Made by a program: the position numbers and the translations under genes
The notes under the pieces: generated by a model
What the model was told of the DNA's origin: nothing
The model's input: the letters and a program-made list of their open reading frames with translations, nothing else
Databases searched by the model: none
Shown here: positions 45,308-55,940 of the stretch, piece by piece
Position numbering within the stretch: the first letter of the stretch is position 1
Layout: every line of letters begins with the position of its first letter
DNA from: Choristoneura fumiferana
Taxonomy: Eukaryota > Arthropoda > Insecta > Lepidoptera > Tortricidae
Reading direction: 5' to 3'
Length of the DNA stretch: 64,000 nucleotides
NCBI RefSeq assembly: GCF_025370935.1
Contig: NC_133472.1
Span: forward strand, 41,289,018 to 41,353,017

Positions 45308-46109
45308 TAGCATGGTGCGGGTGACAATTGATACACGTTTCGTTTCACTCAAAAAAAGGTGCTGCGGTCTATTATATGGAAGTATATGGGCATGGTTTGG
45401 TGATACGGATGTGTCCGTTTTGTTACGATTTTTTCTTAATAATTTTCGTAACAAAACGGAGACATCCATACAATATTTTGGGGACACATCTGGAGACCCT
45501 GTTTTTCCAGTTCGGAATTTTGGACTGAGTCTACCAACCAAATTTAGTTGAAATCGGAGAGATAAAGTCAGGGTACAAACGGTAGATAGAAATGCCCATA
45601 TTTTTCAGTTGTAGCCTGAATAGACTAGCGTAAAATATTTGAACATATTTTTATAATCAATTAAATAAATTCAAAGCACAATTAAGTGAAGAAACGTGTA
45701 TGCATGTGATGTAACACCAGAGACTCGTTTATAGTGATGGGACCTAATAGATCTTGAGTTAGGTATATCGGTACTTATTATTAATTACAGTAACAATTAT
45801 TCTTGCAAACTCCGTTTAGCCTTACTTATTCTCATCAAAATCAGCGTAATAATCGGAGTAATAATGACATTATAGTCTGTCAAAAAAGAGAAGAAAATAA
45901 AAAGTGGCAACACTGTAGTGTCCTCCCTTTTTGGTTTGACAGGGTTGGAAAGGGATGACACTACAGTGTTGCCACTTTTTAATTTCTTCTCTTTTTTGAC
46001 AGACTATAATATTTATTAAAATTTTAAATTATTAGTTTTATCGACTCAAGTTTTGACACTTTGACTCTCTAGTCTTGTGATATTGACAGCTGTCACCCGC
46101 ACCATGCTA
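45308..46109. mobile_element. TIR element (TAGCATGGTGCGGGTGACA), with a nested foldback
   Basis: The 19-bp termini at 45308-45326 and 46091-46109 are perfectly inverted. A nested foldback at 45871-46008 has arms TATAGTCTGTCAAAAAAGAG...GTGGCAACACTGTAGTGTC. A further hairpin lies near 45408-45472 (GTCCGTTTTGTTACGA/TCGTAACAAAACGGAGAC). No transposase. Confidence 0.65.
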
Positions 46110-46244
46110 AAATGAACGTACTGTTTTACTCGTGAACCTAAGTGTATGTGTTTAAGTTCATATTTGATTTTGACTTTAATAATCTTATAGGGCATTGTAG
46201 GTAACTAAATGACTTTGGTATGCTATACGTTATGTCAATCCAAT
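45917..46244 (+). repeat. duplicated 330-bp segment, copy 1
   Basis: Nearly identical to 47771-48107. It covers half of the nested foldback, the right TIR of 45308-46109 and about 130 bp beyond (to TATGTCAATCC). Confidence 0.75.
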
Positions 46245-46781
46245 TTATGGAAAGTGTAAACAAAACGACTTCATCAAAATTCTTGTATAAACAGCTACTG
46301 GATCGAATCAATAGCACATTTATCTATAATTCATTTTTTTAACTAGACGTTTAATCACATTTTTCACCAAAATTCACTTGATTTCAATATTTAATTTTCA
46401 TTTAAAAAATCTTCTTTAAAATCTGATGTTATTTCTTGAATGAAACTCGTCTATAATCTGCAGTAGCATAGACTAGCGTAGAGATGGTGGAAATTTGACA
46501 TTTTAAAAATCGATTAATACTCGTTTGAATAAGCGATTATTATTTATTTACCTTAAAATTAAAAAACAAATGTTTCTGCTTATATAATTGAATAAACAGT
46601 CTTTGGAATACTTTGATCTAGCTCATCTCATCATATCTCTATATAATCGATTTACTGAACAGATTTATTATTTTGAATAAGTTTCCACATTATTAAATGT
46701 CTGTGGTCGGGTTAATGGCGTCTTTGTTTACTCCTCTTTGGTTTACCCTTTCAATAAATTGGATTGACATAACGTTTATAG
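46222..46781. mobile_element. TIR element with ACGTTATGTCAATCCAATTTA termini
   Basis: Left 46227-46247 and inverted right 46755-46775. A weaker further match follows (GGAAAGTGTAAAC / GTTTACCCTTTC). The interior is AT-rich and non-coding. Confidence 0.55.
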
Positions 46782-47221
46782 TAGAGCTCAATCAAAGTGT
46801 CAGTCTGAAGCTTTAGCCGTTCATAAACAGGTTTATGGGAATAGTGAATTTTATCGGAGACTATATTAATTTATTTTCGATGTATTTAATTGTTAAGTTT
46901 TTAGATAGTACGTTATTTGAAGTTTAATAAGAATTTTGTTTATAGTAATAAATAGTGTTGTTATAAGAAGTAAAGTATTTTTAATTAATTACCAAAATGA
47001 TGAAAATGAGACTAATTGTGCCATGTAAGCATCTTCTCTCTTACTCACCCGCTCATTTTTTGTATGTAATTTTATTTTTTTTTTACATTGCATTCAGTTT
47101 TCATAAATTTCATATCATACAATTCATACAAGTCTTCTTTTGACCATTACAATCACAGCAAAAAATAATTAACCACATGGGTGCAGCCGTTGTGAAGTGA
47201 AGAGCGAACATCTATTTCTTC

Positions 47222-47412
47222 AATGAGGGTTGTCACAGAGGCGAAATATCGCTAGATGGCGTTAGTATCGTGAGGTGCATTTCACGTTTGACGTTTGTTT
47301 GTGATTGGCTCATTTAGTTTTTTAACCAATCACGAGCAAACGTCAAACGTCGAACGGAACTCTCGATACTAACGCCATCTAGCGATATTTTGCCTGTTTG
47401 AAAACCCTCATT
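47222..47412. mobile_element. MITE family D, palindromic copy
   Basis: AATGAGGGTT ... GCTAGATGGCGTTAGTATCG ... ACCAATCACGAGCAAACGTC ... CGATACTAACGCCATCTAGC ... AACCCTCATT. Confidence 0.7.
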
Positions 47413-47770
47413 TTTTTATTTATATAGGTACACTAAGTATAGAAAAAAATATACATCTATCGACAGAGGTTTAATAAAATATGTAGGTCGATTTAAAAGA
47501 GCTGTTATTAGTTAGCATTTCTTAAAATACAGGTTGATTCATTCTATAGCTCTTGTAAATCGACCTGTGGAACGATACAACATAATGGAACCTGTTTTCC
47601 GAATTCAATGATTTGTTTTTTTATTATTTTTATGGACGGATGACGATAAGCGTTTAGAAAAAAATCCGAATTCAGTTTCCGCGTTTCAAGCTTCAAGTGA
47701 GGATGATGATGAAAACATCACGGGATGACCGTAACAGTAACAAATTTGGAGTTGAAATAAAAAATACGTG

Positions 47771-48107
47771 TGTCCTCCCTTTTTGGCTTGACAGGGTTTG
47801 AAAGGGATGACACTACAGTGTTGCCACTTTTTAATTTCTTCTCTTTTTTGACAGACTATAATTATTATTAAAATTTTAAATTATTAGTTTTATCGACTCA
47901 AGTTTCGACACTTTGACTCTCTAGTCTTGTGATATTGACAGCTGTCACCCGCACCATGCTACAATGAACGTACTGTATACTGTATAACTCGTGAACTTCA
48001 ACCTAAGTGTATGTGTTCTAAGTTCATATTTGATTTTGACTTTAATAATCTTATAGGGCATTGTAGGTAACTAAATGACTTTGGTATGCTATACGTTATG
48101 TCAATCC
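47771..48107 (+). repeat. duplicated segment, copy 2
   Basis: Second copy of 45917-46244, 1.85 kb away in the same orientation. It includes a 9-bp local expansion (TACTGTATACTGTATAAC) and diverges after TATGTCAATCCGTA. Confidence 0.75.
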
Positions 48108-49463
48108 GTATCAATCAAAAAATAAGTAAAAAGACTCTAAAAATCATTCTTAATTATGATGATGATGACTATATTCGAAAAAGAAATATGTTGATGAGAT
48201 GAAAACATACCAGTGGCGCCAATCATCTGTATCTACCACAGGAGTAAAGAAACGGAAACTTCCGTTATTTTACTCCTGTGCTCTATCCACCAAGAAACAA
48301 ACTAATAGTTACTGCTGTTAGTAGATAGATGGCATTCGTTTTAATCACGGTAGCAACAGAACAAGCTTTGAATACAGTGACATCTATTTAATTGACGTAT
48401 GCCGACACTTTTACAACAGTGTGCCCGCCCGCGTTTTCAGTCTAACTGTAGAAGTTCTTAAATTATTTGTAGAGATGGCGCTAAGAGACGGTTGTCTTTG
48501 TCGGTTTGAAGTGACTACAGTGGTTTTTATTATAATTTATAAGCTTGTCTATCTGTCTGTCTGTAGTCAAATTCGGCCAACTTTCGTAATCGGATGGACC
48601 TGAAATTTGGCATACCTACATGTAAATTACAGGATAAATAAATAAATAACTAAATAATATCATGGTAATACATAATACAATAATCTGCTAGTTGTCTCCG
48701 CAGGACGGAACTCTTCAACGGTAAATGGCATCGATTTGAGATTTTGTATGCAAATGTAGTTTGGGTGCAATGCAATGCAAAACTCGACAAAAAGTACAGT
48801 CAGCAAAAAACTTTGTATTAAAAATGAGATTTTTACCTAAACTTATTATTTTGGTAAACTCTAATGTAAATTTTAAGGTTCTTAAAAAAAAATTAAAGAG
48901 TTTTTACTTTCTATCAAAAAATGTTGCCTGAAAGAGATCGATCTTAAGCGATAAGGCCGCCTATTGCTTACCTTGTAATTTTCTCTCTGTGTAAACTTAC
49001 TTACCTGTTTTCTGTTTGGTTTCTATTTCTGGTGTACAATAAAGAGTCATTGTATTGTATTGTAAATTTTATGCAACCGTTGTGTGTTCATAATAGTTAT
49101 TTATGCAACTGTATCGTAATAGGGGTCCTTTCATAATAGGGTCACATGAGTGTTTTAAGGCCTAATTACGTACAGTTGCATACAATATTTTATTAACATC
49201 CATATATTAATCCTCAATCATGTGTCCAAGAACCATTGAGAATGACCTGCATGAACGAGAACTAGGTAGGTATGTCTGCCCCACGAGCTGCGCGCGCGAC
49301 GACCTGCTGCTGCTCGTGCGCGCGGTGCGGCGCGCCCCGGTGCTGTAATGATGTATGAAATCTCATTACAATACAGATATCTGTATCGTAATTCTCATGA
49401 GTTAAAGTCCTTGATTGTATGCTGTCTGCGGTTCCTAATATGTACCCGGGCGGAAACCACATC
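48108..49463. other. intergenic, no gene recognised
   Basis: A short hairpin lies at 48237-48280 (CACAGGAGTAAA...TTTACTCCTGTG). A SINE- or LINE-like AATAAAGAGTCATTGTATTG is at about 49040. No coding features. Confidence 0.4.
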
Positions 49464-49689
49464 CATACTAATATTATAAATGCGAAAATGTGTGTTTGTT
49501 GTATGTTTGTATGTTTGTCCGTTTTCACGTCGAAACGGAGCGACGGATCGACGTGATTTTTGGCATAGAGATAGTTTATGGGCCAGAGAGTGACATAGGC
49601 TACTTTTAATCCCGGAAAGTGCACAGTTCCCGAGGGAACAGCGCGCGATAACCGAATTCCACGCGGGCGAAGCCGCGTGCGAAAGCTAG
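49464..49689 (+). mobile_element. Helitron-like element, well preserved
   Basis: CATACTAATATTATAAATGC ... TCGACGTGATTTTTGGCATA ... CCGAATTCCACGCGGGCGAA ... GCCGCGTGCGAAAGCTAG|T. Hairpin then CTAG at 49686-49689. Confidence 0.65.
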
Positions 49690-49739
49690 TTTTTTTTTAT
49701 TTATTCTACTGGATGGCAAACGAGCAGGTGGGTCTCCTG
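49690..49739 (-). mobile_element. non-LTR 3' end cut off by the assembly gap
   Basis: Inverse of the GTTTGCCATCCAGT tail (TTCTACTGGATGGCAAACGA...GTGGGTCTCCTG). It lies directly against the preceding Helitron end and the run of N. Confidence 0.6.
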
Positions 49740-50236
49740 NNNNNNNNNNNNNNNNNNNNNNNNNNNNNNNNNNNNNNNNNNNNNNNNNNNNNNNNNNNNN
49801 NNNNNNNNNNNNNNNNNNNNNNNNNNNNNNNNNNNNNNNNNNNNNNNNNNNNNNNNNNNNNNNNNNNNNNNNNNNNNNNNNNNNNNNNNNNNNNNNNNNN
49901 NNNNNNNNNNNNNNNNNNNNNNNNNNNNNNNNNNNNNNNNNNNNNNNNNNNNNNNNNNNNNNNNNNNNNNNNNNNNNNNNNNNNNNNNNNNNNNNNNNNN
50001 NNNNNNNNNNNNNNNNNNNNNNNNNNNNNNNNNNNNNNNNNNNNNNNNNNNNNNNNNNNNNNNNNNNNNNNNNNNNNNNNNNNNNNNNNNNNNNNNNNNN
50101 NNNNNNNNNNNNNNNNNNNNNNNNNNNNNNNNNNNNNNNNNNNNNNNNNNNNNNNNNNNNNNNNNNNNNNNNNNNNNNNNNNNNNNNNNNNNNNNNNNNN
50201 NNNNNNNNNNNNNNNNNNNNNNNNNNNNNNNNNNNN
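49740..50236. other. assembly gap (497 N)
   Basis: Unsequenced. Translations across it are meaningless. The left flank is a repeat tail, which probably explains the gap. Confidence 0.99.
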
Positions 50237-52095
50237 TTCCTAGACGAACGTGAGTCATCGCATCAAATTAATAAAAGGGTGTAAAAAAAAACACTTCTCG
50301 AATACAAACATTAAAAAAAACCAGCTTAATACAACTTCAGTTTCACACTGGCTGTTCCCAATCAGGGATCAAGATATGCTGGCCACTAACGTTCGGAAAC
50401 TGACCAGCCTAAATGCAACCACGCATGCCCCGGCCAGTGGTTAGATACGCCTCAGGTTCCGCGCTCGTGTGTGACCATAGTCGGTTTCCGAACGTTTTTT
50501 TTCGTTTTTATTTCGCGCCAATCGAATGCGACGGCTTGGGGTGAGTGTTTTGTTATTCCGTATTTGAATTTGTTAGCATAAAGTTGAGCGCGAGTTTTAA
50601 TTTTGGAATGTTCTTTTCGTAATAAAATTGAGTACACTTTTTTTGTAGCTTGCCAGAGCTTTTGCGACTTACAGTAACTTGCGCTACTTATGCACTTATA
50701 AGTTATAAATATATCACATCCTTACTACGAGTAATATAAATGTAAAAGTGAGTGTTTGTCACGCTTTCACGCCTTAACTACTGAATCATAATTATTGGTA
50801 GACCAGACTAAATAATGGGATAATTTTTCGCGAAAAAATGAATTATCCCAAGGGCGAGTGATAATCAGGTTATTCGCAAACAAAATCGCGGGATACAGCT
50901 AGTGTTATATGTATAAATGTGTATGGAAAAAACCCGTTTTTTTGCGCGTCTGTGATTCTTCAAGCAATTTTTTTATGATAATCCACACATGTGACTGTCA
51001 TACCATAACTATCGTGTACACCTAAGTACTCAGAGACAATATTTAACTTTAAATGATAATTTATCACTTAAATTTGATTTACTGACAAAATATGTAAGAA
51101 CGTATAAATACTCTAGTGTTTTTGCATTACCGCGCTGTGCATACCAGAGCCAAGTTTTTTACTAAACAAAAAAGGGTTGTTTGGTCAAACCAAATAACTC
51201 ATAGAAATTTTCTATTTAAACTTTTACGTATTGCTTTGTTTTCAACGGTAAATTATTTTGACTTTTATTGAGTTTGACCAACGCAATCCTAAATGGAAAT
51301 CTTTAGGGGTAAAATTCTCCCAAACCGTCCTTAACGCTCGCTTATATTTTGTAAGGAAGCTCCGTCCAAAATATGTACGCGGTAATTCTAAAACCAATAA
51401 TAATGGGCTGTGTATTGATATAATATCTCTTCTTTCATAATGGCGGATATCAAAAGTAGTGACGGTAATAAACAAATAGGTATCTAATTTGTCTTACTCA
51501 TATAATGAACGAATACGACAACGGAAACGGAAATTATACCAGCTGTGGATGAGCAAGAAATATAACTAAATCGCTTTGTTAGTCTTAGAATATACTAGCT
51601 TTTTGCCCGGAACTACGTCAACATACTACTACAAACTAACTACAAACAAGGCATGCGCGCGCACAAATAAAGTTTACCACTTCTATATTCTTCTTAAGCC
51701 TATAAAGTTAATCTCACTGATTGTCTGACAGACAACGCAGTAAATCACTGAAGCTAGAAACTTGAACTTGGGCAGACATGCATGCATCCGTCAGAATCAC
51801 AATAGTGAAGGGATGTTAAGAGCTATGGATGAGTCGTTTTTTAGGGTTCCGGAGCCAAAATGGCAAAAAAGGAACCCTTATAGTTTCGCCATGTCTGTCT
51901 GTCCGTCCGCGGCTTTGCTCAGGGACTATCAATGCTAGAAAGTTGTAATTTGGCATGAATATGTAGGTATATAAACTATGCCGACAAAATAGAACAATCA
52001 AAAATTAAAAAAAAAAAATTTAGGGGTACCTCACAGATTACTAATATGTAGCTAGCTACAGATAGGACAGTCAATTATTGTTGTTTCCTATTATT
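50237..52095. other. intergenic with Helitron-like and family G fragments
   Basis: A divergent Helitron-like copy lies at 50719-50902 (TCCTTACTACGAGTAATATA ... GGGATACAGCTAG). An inverse 3' terminus is at 51594-51625. A family G fragment (GGGTTCCGGAGCCAAAATGG) is at 51840-51970, with its inverse at about 55790-55937. No gene was found. Confidence 0.45.
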
Positions 52096-52921
52096 GACGT
52101 TGTAGCGCTGTTAAATTTTACAATCTGTGGTACTTGTTTGACAGTCGTAGGGCTTTCCACAGGTCGATATACCTAATCATTATCGATAGTCTCCAGTCAA
52201 TGCTAGTGATGCGCTCTACGATAAATGGGAGTTACGGATGTCTTGTACTAATTTAATTTTTATTCATACTCGTATAAGTTATGAAATAAAACGACCAAGT
52301 GTTTTTAATCATTTATTCATTAAAGGGTCTCTTTCCATTAAATTTATATTTGAATAAAATTTTGAACATTTAGGTATTATTGCAAAGGTAGAAAAACTTT
52401 CCCTTAGACGAGAGTGGTACACCATGAACCATTTCCTTTTCCGTGAACAGGCAAGAATATAATATATTCGATCGAACTGAGTATGGTCAAAATGTCTTTC
52501 ACATACGCGTTTCAACAACAGTTGACTCTTGGTTAAAGCCAGCAAATAAGGGCTAGTCGGTACTAGCCACGACATCCAAAGATTATGTGAATAGTCGTTT
52601 TTGGGCATGCAAATAGTTTGTCAGTGGCACTTGTTTGAATTACAATCAACAACACAACACTTGAATTTTGCCAATATTGGAAGTCAGTAGAATATCACTC
52701 GCACTAAACACTACCGCAAGTAGAATATTGTATTGTTAAACAGAGGAGGATGGTTATACTCATGGAACTACAACTCGACCAAAACGGGAGGACAACGCAA
52801 GAAAATACCCGCACTCAACTCAATGTTTAAAACACAATGACGGGTAAGGACATGACAGCAAAGAAATGGCGGCGGTCCACAGATTGTAATAATATCATAC
52901 AAATGGCAGCGCTACAACGTC
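52096..52921 (-). mobile_element. DNA transposon remnant encoding a THAP-like domain
   Basis: Termini GACGTTGTAGCGCTG (52096-52110) and its perfect inverse (52907-52921). A second inverted block, ACAATCTGTGG (52120-52130), pairs with CCACAGATTGT (52877-52887). A minus-strand frame (52309-52608) reads MPKNDYSHNLWMSW ... LLLKRVCERHFDHTQFDRI, resembling the PK...W and VC..HF...F part of a THAP zinc-binding domain. The first CxxC is not clear and the catalytic part is absent. Confidence 0.5.
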
Positions 52922-52943
52922 GATGAATGAAACTAAACTGTCA

Positions 52944-53112
52944 GGCTCCTGGTACCTCCCATAGACGAAAAGTGAGGGTGATTTTTTTTTCTCATCCAAC
53001 CTTATAGTGTGGGGTATCGTTGGATAGGTCTAATTAAACCGGATTTTTTCCGGTGGTTTGCTAAGACGATTTTTCGATTCAGTGATTTGTTTGCGAAATA
53101 TTCAACTTAGAC
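52944..53112 (+). repeat. dispersed repeat family H, copy 1
   Basis: GGCTCCTGGTACCTCCCATA ... GACGATTTTTCGATTCAGTG ... GCGAAATATTCAACTT. The inverted copy is at 55593-55745. Confidence 0.6.
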
Positions 53113-53417
53113 CTTCTTGTGCTATATGTCACACTTATTTTTTAATATTGCAAAAAGCCTCATCTTGGGGTCATTAAAAAGGTGGAACAATAAACGTATA
53201 ATTTATTATAAATGTTATTAAACATTTAAATATGAATTAAAATAAGATTTCTATTATATAAACATAAATAGATTTGTTAAAAAATCATTCAATTTAACAA
53301 ATATTTATTCCAACTGTACAGGCAGTATACGGAATTATTTTATAAAAAAAAACACAAGAGAAGCGGCTTTCGTGCAACGAGGTTGCATACTTTATTAAAA
53401 GATCGGGAAATTTTACA

Positions 53418-53730
53418 TTTTGGAAATATTTTGTGTTCATGTAGGTAATTTATTAGGCATCGATATATTTTTAATATCAAAAATTTAATTTAAGATTTTA
53501 ATCAACACATTTGATCCTATCTCTCGCTTTTTTCGTGTTAAAGTGAAATGACAGATCAAAGTAAAGTTCAAATATTTGGAATTCAGCGAGTAGACCCAAC
53601 ACTGTACTCAGCATATACTTAAAAAAAAAATACTTTGTCTCACGGAGTGAGCAAAATGCGATTTTGCTCACTGATTTCTCATAGCAAAACCTGCCTGTTT
53701 GAGGTGCTGAGGTGAAAAGTAAATTTAATG
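53418..53730 (+). repeat. duplicated segment pair, copy 1
   Basis: Shares ACATTTTGGAAATATTT, CAAATATTTGGAATTCAG, CTTTGTCTCACG and GCTCACTGATTTCTCATAG with 57556-57775, which is shortened by several deletions. Confidence 0.6.
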
Positions 53731-54690
53731 AATGTCAGCATATTAATGTCAATGAGAAAAAAATGATTGTATTTTTAAGAAGGAAATCAAAAGAGGTATG
53801 ATATCTTTCTTTTATTATCTCATTGAAGTCTTAGCAATTATAACTAAGAAATCAATTAATTCATTAATTAATCTTTAGAGTCATGTCCACGTTATTACGA
53901 GTAATAACAACCATTTGTCTAGTCTCTAAAAATGATTGAATAAAAAAATTGTCTCATTATTTGAAATTGGTGTCTCTGGCCATCTGTGTTCTAAATTAGA
54001 ATTTGGTGGTGTGAAAGATTTATCAGTTTTTTTTTGATAATCCCTGTTTTTTGTCATTTGAAAATAATAACTTTCTTCAGTTGTTTTCAAGATAAGTAGT
54101 TAAACTCAATTAAAGTTTAATTATTACTTACCTACCAGTTCTTTGTTCATCTGTCTACCTGTCAAATTCCTTCGCAGAAATTAAGTTAAATCAATACTAA
54201 ATACTTTCTATCTCTAACAACCGTAATAACCAGCCAAGTGTATTTCGGTCTCGCGCACTGAAAGCTTCTTCCAAATTAGTCGAACGTATCTACAAAAAGC
54301 CAGTGTAATTGTAGAGCTTGCTTCTAAGCAAAATGTACGCAGTATCGAACCATGTCATATTAGTTGGAAGAACAGCAATCTCAACTGTCTATCTTTCTAT
54401 TACGGTTTTTGTAGCAGACACTAATAGGGTTTCGACATCACCCCTTGAGTACGTAACCCTAAAAGTGAAGTGTATGAGTTCACGCGATCAAAAAACCACA
54501 CAAAAAGAACAGACTAGATTACAACGCTAAGTGTGCACCTATTGGTAGTAATTGCTTGCTCAGTGAGTTTTCCACACCATTATTAGTCTTCCTGATAAGA
54601 TTAACACACATTATCTGGCTCTTAGCAGGCTTTAACGCGCATACATTTGAATAATAATGTTATGAAATAGTAAATAGGTGGATCAACTAC

Positions 54691-55130
54691 AGTAGAACCC
54701 GCTTAATACGATCACGTCTAATACGACTTCCCGCATAACACGCCGTTATACGCCAGTCCTTGTAATTTTAGGCCTGTTTTCATACATTTTAGGGTTCCGG
54801 AGCCAAAATGGCAAAAATGCAACCCTTATAGTTTCGCCATGTCTGTCTCAAAAAAATTCAAGATGGTAGTAAGTATACCAAACTTTGAAGAAAAACTATA
54901 ACGGCTAAGTTTGCTTGAGAATTATTTGTAGTTATAGAGTAAATAGCAGCCTAAAGTATAAAATATACCTAAACTTGGAAGATTCCGTATAAAAAATACG
55001 AAATCCTTAGAAAAATATTAGTTAATTTTTCGTAATGGCTACGGAACCCTATTTTGGGCGTGTCCGACACGCTCTTGGCCGGTGTTTACCGGTTAGTACG
55101 ACTCGCGTCCCGCTTAATACGCCATCTGAA
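54691..55130. mobile_element. CAGTAGAACCCGCTTAATAC element split by repeat family F
   Basis: CAGTAGAACCCGCTTAATAC at 54691 begins a Tigger/pogo-like terminus. Similar CCCGCTTAATACGCC sequence resumes near 55108, after the inverted family F copy at 54787-55085. The family F insert carries GGTTCCGGAGCCAAAATGGC and GTAATGGCTACGGAACCCTA. Confidence 0.45.
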
Positions 55131-55321
55131 ATTATATCACCTATTATTATATTAGCCACCTTGCATCGTCGTTCAATGTTACCAACCTACTGTATACTGG
55201 TGAATAAAATTGGGATTAACCAAGTCGTGACTAATATATTACTCCAGACGACGCGATTCTGGCGACATCTCCTCCTGTACAGATACTCGTAAGTTTGTAG
55301 CCCTGACTAAGCGATCGGCTA

Positions 55322-55440
55322 ATCAAAGTCAAAGTCAAAGTCAAAATATCTTTATTCAATTTAGGCTATAACAAGCACTTATGAATGTCAAAAAAAATCT
55401 ACCACCGGTTCGGAAAAATCTCTGCTGAGAATAATCCACA
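55322..55440 (-). mobile_element. non-LTR element 3' end with TTTGAC repeats
   Basis: GTCAAAGTCAAAGTCAAAATATC ... ATTTAGGCTATAACAAGCAC ... CTACCACCGGTTCGGAAAAA, the inverse of 31000-31166. Confidence 0.7.
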
Positions 55441-55592
55441 GTCGATTTCAAAACATCCTTTTTTTAAGTCGGTTAAAAAGTTTCAGCTCTTTGGCTATAG
55501 TTGAATAAGCAGCCACGAAGATATTCAGAGGCGTGGAAGCTAATACAATTTCTTGGAATCGTTAGTACAGGATCTTAATGAAAATTTGCACT

Positions 55593-55940
55593 TTAAAGTT
55601 GAATATTTCGCAAAGAAATCACTGAATCGAAAAATCATCTTAGCAAACCCCTAATGATTTTAAAATACCTATCCAACTATAGGCTATATAGGGTTGAATG
55701 ACAAAAAAAATCACCCCCACTTCACGTCAGCGGGAGGTACCCTAAAAAAACTTTTTTTAATTTTCCACTTTACCATTTTGTCGGCATAGTTTACATATAT
55801 ATCCGTGCAAAATTACAGCATTCTAGCATTGATAGTCCCTGAGCAAAGCCGCGGACGGACGGACAGACAGACAGATAACAGACATGGCGAAACTATAAGG
55901 GTTCCGTTTTTGCCATTTTGGCTCCGGAATCCTAAAAAAG
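55593..55940 (-). repeat. repeat families H and G, inverted copies
   Basis: GAATATTTCGCAAAGAAATC ... AGCGGGAGGTACC, followed by the family G segment TTTTGTCGGCATAGTTTACA ... ATTTTGGCTCCGGAATCCTA. Confidence 0.55.

Noticed and set aside
45312..45551. 79-residue frames on both strands
   Set aside because: They lie in the TIR element and its hairpin, and reflect the palindrome rather than a protein.
49677..50258. frames of about 185 residues on both strands
   Set aside because: They consist of N; the gap carries no information.
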